A program made the translations under genes and the position numbers. 19,112 nt of DNA from an uncultured Clostridium sp. GTDB taxonomy: Bacteria > Bacillota > Clostridia > Clostridiales > Clostridiaceae. Position 1 is the stretch's first letter. Each line of letters opens with the position of its first letter. The stretch spans positions 1-19,112 of the forward strand of contig NZ_CALEVF010000075.1 of assembly GCF_937920395.1 (NCBI RefSeq), in the 5' to 3' direction. The notes under the pieces are model-generated. The model was not told the DNA's origin. It did no database searches and was given only the letters and a program-made list of their open reading frames with translations. Of the stretch, positions 1-7,189 are shown piece after piece.

Positions 1-92
1 CTGTATAGTATACTATATTTCTCTCTACGACAACTATCTTAACACATAGGGATATTACTTATAAATAATACTAAACATTTTAGATGGTGTAA

Positions 93-386
93 ATTAGGAT
101 TTGGATAAGTGAAGTTGATCCTAATAATTATTTTATAGTAAATTTAAAGGATATAGTTTATGCAAAGGGTAATAAACTTTATTATTATAGTAATGATGAC
201 GTGACTCAGAAAGGAGTTTCAGCAATTGTTGTAAATAGTAAGACTAAGGACAAGCCATCATTTACACTGGTTTTAAATTCAGATTCGGTAATAGGTAAAG
301 ACGATTTAGTTAATAAAGGAGGGAGTATTACTATTACTAATATTACTTTTAAAGATTCTAAAGGCGAAATATATAACAAGCAGTAA
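93..386 (+). pseudogene. C-terminal fragment of an unrecognised, probably secreted protein
   Basis: An open frame runs from just after a stop at 90-92 to the TAA at 384-386, about 97 codons. It has no ATG and no ribosome binding site at its left edge. A GTG lies at 201, but the frame upstream of it reads as normal protein (for example SEVDPNNYFIV), so that GTG is unlikely to be the true start. The product is rich in Ser, Thr, Asn and Lys with alternating hydrophobic residues, as in beta-sandwich domains of surface proteins, but I do not recognise a family. An ATG-GTG-stop in another frame at 84-92 suggests the gene was broken by an upstream frameshift. It is followed by a good hairpin terminator at 435-476. 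It is probably the tail of a decayed gene. Confidence 0.35.
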
Positions 387-434
387 CTGGAATGATGTTA
401 AGGACTCAGTATTAGAAATAAATATGCGTAACTG

Positions 435-476
435 AAAAAGCTTATTTGATAGAGTAATCTATTAAGTAAGCTTTTT
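435..476 (+). terminator. Rho-independent terminator
   Basis: AAAAAGCTTA (435-444) pairs perfectly with TAAGCTTTTT (467-476), with weaker pairing inside. The A-run on one side and T-run on the other make it usable in both directions. It closes the gene fragment ending at 386. Confidence 0.7.
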
Positions 477-593
477 AAAATTTCGCTATTTTAAATTATA
501 ATTGTGTTAATAGAAATAGACCTTGCAATGTTTGTTCTATACAATCATATTATAGAAAAACATTCTTTTTAGCGAAGGGAGGCAAGTGGATTA

Positions 594-1640
594 ATGGTAC
601 TTTTAAAAAAGATATTAAAAAAGATAGGTAAATTATTGCTAGGTATTATAATTGTTTTACTAATTAATATTATTGTAGGAATATCTCTTATTCGACTTGA
701 AGTTTTCCCACGTATTCAAACGTTAATAGTAACTTCAACTATGACAACGCTAAAGAGTCAATATATATCCAGAATTTTTGCAAGTGAAGCTCAAATTAAA
801 AAGATAATGAATGAAAACAGGGTAGAAGAAACCGTTGAAGTCTTTGACAAAAGTGAAATAGTAATTCCAAAAACTGTACCGCCGAAAGCTAGTGAAATAA
901 CCCATGTTATTCCTATAAGTACAAAAACTCTTCCCACTGTGATAAATACAGATAATAGTGTGAAATTGATTGATATTAAGGGAGATGGATATAAAGGTCA
1001 TATGGTTATAGTCAGTAACCCTAAACGAGTAAAACTTGCTGTAGCTAAAAACATAGGAAAAGTTGGAGATAAATTAACACAGCTAATAAATTCGGAAAAT
1101 GCAATTGGTGGCATAAACGCAGGAGGTTTCACAGATATAGGTGGAGTCGGGAACGGTGGAATTCCATCTGGAATAATAGTAAAAAATAGGAAAGTCGTTT
1201 GGAGTGTTCCCTCTCAAAAGAAATATGACATTATTGGACTCGATAAAGATGGCATCTTGACTTTTGGAAATCTCACTATTAAAGAAATTAAAGAGAAACA
1301 GATTGCTTACGCAATATCCTTTGGTCCTAAACTTATCGTAAATAATAAACCAACAAAAATAATAGGAGATGGCGGGTGGGGAATTAACCCTCGAAGTGTC
1401 ATAGGGCAAAAGAAAGATGGTACTATTATTCTTCTTGAAATAGATGGAAGGCAACTAAGTTCTCATGGTGCAACTATTCGGGAAGTACAAAGAGTAATGA
1501 TTCAGTACGGAGCCGTTAATGCTGCCAATCTTGATGGAGGTTCATCTTCAACTATATATTATAAAGGTCGACTTATAAACAGTCCCTGCTCGATAGCAGG
1601 AGAAAGGACGCTTCCAGACGCTTTTGTAATAACTAAATAA
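594..1640 (+). CDS. Membrane-anchored phosphodiester glycosidase (NAGPA/DUF2233 family)
   Basis: A 348-residue protein. Residues 1-37 are a basic start followed by one long hydrophobic segment (about 11-35), so the enzyme is probably anchored with its catalytic part outside the cell. Residues 125-346 match the NAGPA family (relatives of the uncovering enzyme N-acetylglucosamine-1-phosphodiester alpha-N-acetylglucosaminidase). Visible motifs are NAGGF at 175-179, NPRSVIG at 265-271, IDGR at 283-286, NLDGGSSS at 312-319 and GERTLPDAF at 336-344. In bacteria such proteins are linked to hydrolysis of sugar phosphodiesters in cell-wall or exopolymer material; the substrate here is unknown. The ATG at 594 has GGGAGG at 577-582. 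The neighbour is a convergent wall-directed serine hydrolase. The gene appears monocistronic. Confidence 0.85.
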   Translation: MVLLKKILKKIGKLLLGIIIVLLINIIVGISLIRLEVFPRIQTLIVTSTMTTLKSQYISRIFASEAQIKKIMNENRVEETVEVFDKSEIVIPKTVPPKASEITHVIPISTKTLPTVINTDNSVKLIDIKGDGYKGHMVIVSNPKRVKLAVAKNIGKVGDKLTQLINSENAIGGINAGGFTDIGGVGNGGIPSGIIVKNRKVVWSVPSQKKYDIIGLDKDGILTFGNLTIKEIKEKQIAYAISFGPKLIVNNKPTKIIGDGGWGINPRSVIGQKKDGTIILLEIDGRQLSSHGATIREVQRVMIQYGAVNAANLDGGSSSTIYYKGRLINSPCSIAGERTLPDAFVITK

Positions 1641-1675
1641 CCTAATAAATATCAAAATAATTTGTGATCAAAAAT

Positions 1676-1720
1676 TGTTCATGAACCTTGGGGAGTTTAT
1701 TAGCGACGTAAATTTTTAAA
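1676..1720 (+). repeat. Interspersed repeat, copy A
   Basis: The core GGGGAGTTTATTAGCGACG (1690-1708) is nearly identical to copy B near 3066, and its lead-in TTGTTCATGA matches copy C near 16274. It lies between the end of the glycosidase gene and a terminator, outside any gene. Confidence 0.5.
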
Positions 1721-1752
1721 AGCCTAAGACCAGAAAAATATAGTTTTAAACT

Positions 1753-1778
1753 AGTAAGGCAAAATGGCTTGCCTTACT
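1753..1778. terminator. Bidirectional terminator between convergent genes
   Basis: AGTAAGGCAA (1753-1762) pairs perfectly with TTGCCTTACT (1769-1778) around a 6-base loop. Downstream on the plus strand is a T-rich tract; on the minus strand the following bases are also T-rich. It can serve both the glycosidase gene (plus) and the serine hydrolase gene (minus). Confidence 0.7.
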
Positions 1779-1786
1779 TAATATTT

Positions 1787-2923
1787 TTACCTTTTTAGTT
1801 GGTTTTGATATACCATATTTGATACTGTTGCTATTTTTTCAGCAGAGTGTGATAATCCATCAACGTACATTACAATCAAATATGGTTTATCTGTAAATAC
1901 TATTCCCACATCATTTGTATATGAACCCAAGTTACCTATTTTATGTGCTACTAAATTTCTTGGCACATATTTATCTATTCTATCATGAAATTTTGTTCTT
2001 TTCATATCACTTATTAGTCGTGAGTAATATTTATCATTTCTACCGATATAAAGTTTTTTTAAAAGCCGAGTTTCAATTTCTGGTGTTAATACATTTTTGA
2101 TTGTATTGACTCCAGTTATGCCTGTCATAGTAGCTACCTTCTGCCTAACTATTCGAGCACCACCCAGCCTGCTTGAAATCATATTTGTAGCTATATTATC
2201 AGAGTAAATTATCGAATAGTCTAATAATTTTTGTAATGCTACTGGATGTTTTAAAGTGGTTTTTAATTGACCTTGCAAAATACCAGTTCCTGACTCATAA
2301 TAAGCACTATTATATTTAAGCCCATCAGTTAATTTAATCTTTCCTGCCCTAACTGTATCATATGCAACCATATTCATGCCTACTTTATATGTACTAGCTG
2401 CTATACATACTTTATTTGGATTTATTGATATTTTGTCTCCTGTGGACAAGTCATAATAAATAAAACCTACTCTAGTCACTCCACTACCTAAATAACTTTT
2501 TATTCTATTTAATAAGGCAATAGTTGAAGCTTGTCTTTGTTTTGTCTTTTGGATAACATCATAATCTCTAATATTTTTAGTCTTATTTAAAATATTTTCT
2601 GTGTCAGTGTCATATATACCTGATTGGCTGAGATTATATTTCTTCTGAAATTGTTTTATCACATTTTGTGTATCTAAGCTAAAAACGCCATTAACACTTA
2701 CAGTATAACCAATATTAAATAGCTTCTTCTGTAAAGAAAGAACTTTAGCATCTTTATTACCAACATTAAGAATAGTCACGTTTTTAATATTTTGAGCAAT
2801 CAATATTTTTTGAACAACGATAGGTTGTACACTTTTTGTGTAGTTTTGAATAATTGTACTCGGTATTGTGTATCCGATTACAATCATTGTAAATGCAATC
2901 ATTAATATATTCTTTTTTTTCAT
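1787..2923 (-). CDS. Secreted serine hydrolase (class A beta-lactamase fold) with peptidoglycan-binding domain
   Basis: Numbering is from the upstream ATG at 2929 (380 residues). That ATG abuts the GGGGG Shine-Dalgarno sequence. The ATG at 2923 is spaced 6 bases from it and is preferred. Residues 1-28 form a signal peptide or anchor. Residues 54-115 are a PG_binding_1 domain (LQKKLFNIGY, DTQNVIKQFQKKYNL). Residues 140-378 are a beta-lactamase class A-type domain with STYK at 179-182 (nucleophile Ser179), SDN at 243-245 and HKIG at 329-332 in place of KTG. Between SDN and KIG I see no omega loop with the ExxLN glutamate used for deacylation. That argues for a D,D-peptidase or transpeptidase-like role, or a slow penicillin-binding enzyme, rather than an efficient beta-lactamase. 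It would act on peptidoglycan outside the membrane. Confidence 0.8.
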   Translation of the reverse strand: MKKKNILMIAFTMIVIGYTIPSTIIQNYTKSVQPIVVQKILIAQNIKNVTILNVGNKDAKVLSLQKKLFNIGYTVSVNGVFSLDTQNVIKQFQKKYNLSQSGIYDTDTENILNKTKNIRDYDVIQKTKQRQASTIALLNRIKSYLGSGVTRVGFIYYDLSTGDKISINPNKVCIAASTYKVGMNMVAYDTVRAGKIKLTDGLKYNSAYYESGTGILQGQLKTTLKHPVALQKLLDYSIIYSDNIATNMISSRLGGARIVRQKVATMTGITGVNTIKNVLTPEIETRLLKKLYIGRNDKYYSRLISDMKRTKFHDRIDKYVPRNLVAHKIGNLGSYTNDVGIVFTDKPYLIVMYVDGLSHSAEKIATVSNMVYQNQLKR

Positions 2924-3054
2924 CTTCATCCCCCATTTGATATCCTTCTGTTTATATTTTTGATTCTTTTATAAATTATAACTGAAAAATTTTAAAAAAT
3001 AAATATAAATATTTATTTAATCATTTATATTATGTAAGTAGCAAAAGTGTGCAT

Positions 3055-3121
3055 ATGATATCCCCGGGGGAGTTTATGAGCGACGCGAATTTGCTAACAA
3101 AGATATTGCTTTTATGGTAAG
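3055..3121 (+). repeat. Interspersed repeat, copy B
   Basis: The core is GGGGGAGTTTATGAGCGACG (3066-3085), followed by CGAATTTGCT (3085-3094), and ends with ATGGTAAG (3114-3121). The same order of blocks is seen in copy C at 16274-16336. A short palindrome (TCCCCGGGGGA) precedes the core. It sits between the serine hydrolase promoter side and the 3' end of cutD. Confidence 0.5.
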
Positions 3122-3156
3122 TATAATACTCTATTTTTTATTCTAACAATAAGTTA

Positions 3157-4107
3157 TCAATGTTTGATAACTTTAACTGGAAATTCATATTTTTTAACCC
3201 AGCTCTCAATCATATCTAGTTCATCCCTACTTAAACTTGGATCTTCCTTTATTGGATACTCTTTACCCAATTTTGTGTACTTATTTACGCCTAATTTATG
3301 GTAAGGAAGTAGATCTATGCCTTTAAAATTTTTATAATCACGAAAAGGCATTAAAAAGGCAATTACCCTCTCAATCTCATCTTGATTATCATTTATGCCT
3401 TTTAACAGAGGCATTCTCACCTTTACTTTATACCGACGGCTTAGAAGTTCTTTCAAATTCTTTAAAATTTGCTCATTACGTACTCCCGTCAGCTTATAGT
3501 GGCGTTCAGGATCAATGTGTTTTATATCAAAAAGGAATAAATCAGTGAACTTAGCAACCTTAAGTATTGATTCCAGTGTTGTATATCCACAAGTTTCAAT
3601 TGCAGTATTGATTCCTTCCTGCTTACATGCCATAAGCAGATCGGTTGCGAATTCAGGTTGCATTAAAACTTCACCGCCGCCTAGCGTAACTCCACCACCT
3701 GAAACGTTATAAAATTCACGGTCTTCTTCAATAATCTCCATAATTTCCGAAACTGTTTTCAAATTTCCCACAATAGATAATGCAGACTCAGGACAAATAT
3801 CCTCGCACTTACGGCAACCTATACAGTCAATGCTACGATTCATCTCATGTTTTAACTCTTTGGAAATAGAATGTATTGAAACTGGGCAAACAGAGACGCA
3901 AGCACCACAATCAATACATGAGTCTCTTTTGAACATAACTTGATATTTTTGTTCCAATCCTTCAGGATTAGCACACCACTTACAACGAAGTGGACATCCT
4001 TTAAAGAACACCAGTGTCCTTACTCCCGGTCCATCATACACATTGTATTTTTGTACATTAAAAATTATTGCTTTTTTTTCGATTTTAGCTTCATTCGCAT
4101 TACCCAT
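3157..4107 (-). CDS. cutD: Choline TMA-lyase activating enzyme (glycyl-radical activase, radical SAM)
   Basis: A 316-residue glycyl-radical-enzyme activase. It uses S-adenosylmethionine and a 4Fe-4S cluster to generate the glycyl radical on its partner lyase. The radical SAM motif is GCPLRCKWC with Cys38, Cys42 and Cys45, preceded by DGPGVRT (25-31). An inserted ferredoxin-like segment carries two further CxxCxxCxxxC sets: Cys64/67/70/74 and Cys95/98/101/105. GGGVTLGGGEVLMQ (137-150) is the SAM-binding GGE region in the form I associate with CutD-type activases. The ATG is preceded by GGGAGG and lies only 27 bp beyond the end of cutC, so the two are co-transcribed. The frame is intact although its lyase gene is broken. 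A hairpin (3151-3173) spans the stop codon but lacks a clear T-run. The family is certain; the CutD assignment rests on the cutC neighbour. Confidence 0.85.
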   Translation of the reverse strand: MGNANEAKIEKKAIIFNVQKYNVYDGPGVRTLVFFKGCPLRCKWCANPEGLEQKYQVMFKRDSCIDCGACVSVCPVSIHSISKELKHEMNRSIDCIGCRKCEDICPESALSIVGNLKTVSEIMEIIEEDREFYNVSGGGVTLGGGEVLMQPEFATDLLMACKQEGINTAIETCGYTTLESILKVAKFTDLFLFDIKHIDPERHYKLTGVRNEQILKNLKELLSRRYKVKVRMPLLKGINDNQDEIERVIAFLMPFRDYKNFKGIDLLPYHKLGVNKYTKLGKEYPIKEDPSLSRDELDMIESWVKKYEFPVKVIKH

Positions 4108-4134
4108 AATACCTAACCTCCCGTTTGATATATT

Positions 4135-6512
4135 TTATTCAATTACTGTACGGCTGATGATTTCATCCTGTACTTCCTTGCAAAGTTCAACAAAAAAGGC
4201 ACAGTATCCAGCAACACGTACAATAAGATCCCGATAATCTTCAGGATGTAGTTGAGCCTCCTTTAATGTTTTGTTATCCACACAATTGAATTGCATCTCG
4301 GCATTACCCATAATGGAGGCAGTACGTAGTAGGGTAATTAATCCCTCCCTACCTTCCTGATTATCCAAAAAACTACTAGATATTTTAAAGTTATGAGCCA
4401 TCCCAAGACTCATTGATTCAACATTAATTTTGGATTCTGATTTTATGGTTGCTGTTGGTCCTTTTGTATCAGCTCCTTGAGAAGGGCTTATTGCATCAGA
4501 TAATGGTAGACCGGAAAGACGCCCATTGGGGGTTGCACCAATCATCCTTCCCAAAGGTGTATTAAAGGATTGGGACAAAGTACCATGGATTTGTCTTGCA
4601 TAAAGTGACTTGTGCTGGTTTATTGTATGTTCTGTATAATCGACGATGTCTCTGGCAATCAGATCAACATAGTTATCATCATTACCATATTTAGGTGCAG
4701 CAAGACAGTCATGATGTATTTGTTTGTACCCTTTCCAATTGACATCAAGGGCTTTTTTGATATCTGCAAGTGTGTACTTTTTATCATCATAAACAAGTTT
4801 TTTAATCGCAGCCATACTGTCGACATAAGTGCCTAGTCCCGCGAATATTGTTCCTGGTCCTTCATAAAGAACGGCGCCACCTGCAGTCACATCTTTACCT
4901 TTCTGCATGCAACCGTCAACAAACAGTGACATATAAGGAGTAGGTGTAACATCTCTAAAAACTTTCTGCGTTAAAACAGTTCCTCTGGCATTCATCTCCA
5001 GCAGATAGTCAAGCTGCCTTTTCATAGCAGTATCAAATTGTTTATAAGTGGTCAATTTCTCTAATGCACCAGTGTCCAGCCACTGCTTGCTTCCATATGA
5101 CTTAAGAACGCCACGATTAAATACCATTTCAATGGTGATAGGCCATTGTGTAAAACCGCCGGCTGTCCACTGATGAATTCGCCCCGATTTTTGCGGTTCC
5201 ACACATCCCATAAGGCAATAGTCTCGAGCATCTTCAAAATCAAAACCTTTCCTAAGCATCATTTTGATATGTGCATCATCAAAATGGCATGCAGGCATAC
5301 CAGCGCCAGATTTAATAACGTCCACTATTTTTTCTAAATAACGATGTGGAGACTGATTGTAAATACGGCAAGCAAGGGACGGCTGGTATATCTTAACTTT
5401 TTCCACAGCATCCATAATCAGATATGTTAATTCGTTGGTGCCGTCTCCTCCTTCACGTTTTTGTCCACCTACACACATGTTGATAAAAGGCATATATCCC
5501 GCGAAATATTTGGAGCTGGCTTCCGGTGTATACCAAATCATTTCTGAACATTTGATCATGAAACAACCCATCAATTCAAAAGCCTACTGCTTGTCCAGCA
5601 TTCCGCTTTCAATATCTGACATATAGCAAGGAAGCACATACTGGTCAATACGGCCTAGTGATGTACTAGATTGATTCTCTTCCATTAAAAATAGTGATTG
5701 TATTGTCCAAATGGCTTGCAATGCTTCATGAAATGTTTTCGGAGGATTTGCCGGCACACGTCCATTAACCTCTGAAATTTTTTTAAGCTCTGCTTTACGT
5801 TTTGGATCCTGCTGCTTTTCGGACAGTTCCAACGCATATGCCGAAAGACGAGCGGCGTAAGTGAGAATTCCCGCGCAAGTTTCTATTTCCGCTTGATAAA
5901 AGGAAATTTTATCTTTGTCTTCAATTTTGTCCGCGGATAAGCCAGTAAGATAAGCTTCAGCTTCAGCTTTAACTCCGCAAATACCCTTTTTAAAAAGGAT
6001 AATATCATATCCCGGACTAGTATCTCCGCCACCGCTAGTAATATGATAAGTTAAATCACTTATACACGCCTGGGCGCCGAATTCCCACAAATCTTCTTTG
6101 CGAAAAGCTTTTTCACATTCCTCCGCTAGAGATTTGCCTTCCCAAAATGGAAATAATTGTTCCCGCATAATATTCTTGTCTTCTTCGCTTATGTAATAAG
6201 GATCCTGCGTTCTAGTGCGATGGTATCTAGTTCATCACGGACCCACTCCCATGCGGTATCAGGTGAAAATGCACCTGCACGTGGTTTGCCGCAAGGGTGG
6301 CCGATTATAAGCTCATGTTTAAGCATCGGGGCAGTTTCACATGCTCTCCTAAATTCTTTGGCCCTAAGCACATTCCTTGGAAGATCAGGATACTTTTTTG
6401 CAATTTCAGTATATGCCAAAGCACGCCCAATGGTAATGCTTGGCTTAACCTTTAAATATGCTTCTTTCAAAAGTTGAAGACGTTTAGGTAAAATTGGCTT
6501 TTTTTGTGTCAT
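4135..6512 (-). pseudogene. cutC: Choline trimethylamine-lyase gene, broken by a frameshift and an amber codon
   Basis: Three consecutive pieces (6512-6189, 6168-5584, 5574-4135) together make one glycyl radical enzyme of about 792 residues. In the restored protein the choline lyase residues appear as Tyr156, Asp164, Cys437 and Glu439 (in [12 protein letters not shown]), Thr450 and Gly769 (in RVAGYC). Each is exactly 52 below my recalled Desulfovibrio CutC numbering (208, 216, 489, 491, 502, 821), which supports choline cleavage to trimethylamine and acetaldehyde. The Tyr506 position is Phe454. Lesion 1 is a one-base loss near 6208-6213: frame 1 ends ERRILIT-stop, while the other frame reads [18 protein letters not shown]. 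Lesion 2 is an in-frame TAG at 5584-5586 between MLDKQ and AFELMGCF. The start has AGGAGG upstream. The gene is probably inactive unless it is recoded or the lesions are sequencing errors. Confidence 0.85.
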
Positions 6513-6619
6513 AATATTCCTCCTAATTTACTACATTATTTATCTCGATTTTGAAATTAAACTCCAAAACTATATTAAGGGTTTCTAATAATTAATTTAC
6601 TTTGCAACGAATCTAATAT

Positions 6620-6677
6620 ATACTATTATATAATTAGTATGATAATAATAACAGTATGCACTTTAATGTAAGATACT
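6620..6677. promoter_or_regulatory. Inverted-repeat operator candidate in the cutC/hxlR divergent promoter region
   Basis: ATACTA (6620-6625) and TAGTAT (6635-6640) form an inverted repeat with a 9-base spacer. AGTAT (6653-6657) and ATACT (6673-6677) form a second, wider pair. HxlR-family regulators bind dyads of this AGTAT/ATACT sort close to their own promoter. The region is 186 bp between divergent genes. I could not find a well-spaced -35/-10 pair for either side. Confidence 0.35.
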
Positions 6678-6698
6678 AACTAAAAGGATAGTGATAAT

Positions 6699-7043
6699 AT
6701 GGATCAAGAAGAAGAGGTTTACTCAGCACCATTTAAATATACATTATCGATATTTAGTGGCAAATGGAAAATGACAATAATGTTTTGGTTATCAGGACGT
6801 AAAATTTTGCGTTATGGAGAATTAAAAAAATGTATTAAGGGTATCACTCATAAAATGTTAAGTTCTCAACTTAAGGAGCTTGAAACAAATGATATTATAG
6901 TTCGCAAAGAATATCACCAAGTTCCGCCAAAGGTAGAATACTTTTTATCAGAAAAAGGATTATCTCTAATGCCAATTTTAGAAGCAATGTGTTCTTGGGG
7001 TCATTTACACTATAAAGATGAGATTAGTGAAAATCGTATATGA
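6699..7043 (+). CDS. HxlR-family winged-helix transcriptional regulator
   Basis: A 114-residue MarR-like winged-helix protein of the HxlR type. The characteristic opening FSGKWKMTIMFWL (19-31) is followed by the recognition helix region ITHKMLSSQLKELE (49-62), the wing VRKEYHQVPPKVEYFLSEKG (68-87) and the C-terminal dimer helix. The usual N-terminal redox Cys ahead of the first helix is absent (YSAPFKYT instead); Cys residues remain in KKCIKG and AMCSWG. It is transcribed away from cutC and separated from it by a short region with inverted repeats, so it plausibly controls itself and the cut genes, though this is inference from position. A weak AAAGGA motif precedes the ATG. The gene ends just before the TnpB-like element. 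Confidence 0.85.
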   Translation: MDQEEEVYSAPFKYTLSIFSGKWKMTIMFWLSGRKILRYGELKKCIKGITHKMLSSQLKELETNDIIVRKEYHQVPPKVEYFLSEKGLSLMPILEAMCSWGHLHYKDEISENRI

Positions 7044-7079
7044 TGTCTTTGTTTTTTTATCTTTATTTGCAAAAGAAGA

Positions 7080-7100
7080 CTCCGTTCTCTGTAGACGGAG
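7080..7100 (+). repeat. Subterminal hairpin, probable left end of the TnpB-like element
   Basis: CTCCGT (7080-7085) pairs with ACGGAG (7095-7100) across a short loop. IS200/IS605-group elements carry such a subterminal hairpin at each end. It lies 35 bp after the HxlR gene and about 90 bp ahead of the TnpB-like gene, which suits a left end. The exact boundary cannot be fixed. Confidence 0.5.
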
Positions 7101-7189
7101 ATGAATTTGTTGCTAAATTATTTTTATATAACTTAATATTATAGGATATATTACGGCATAATATATAGTAGAGATTGTAAAAAAAGAGG

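Noticed and set aside
201..386. Gene starting at the GTG at 201
   Set aside because: The frame upstream of 201 is open and protein-like back to 93, so the GTG is more likely an internal valine codon of a truncated gene.
750..1454. Minus-strand open frames opposite the phosphodiester glycosidase gene
   Set aside because: They lie entirely opposite a clear gene with family motifs and show no ribosome binding site or recognisable domain.
3151..3173. Rho-independent terminator at the end of cutD
   Set aside because: A perfect 10-bp hairpin spans the stop codon, but no T-run follows on the minus strand, so it is not called as a terminator.
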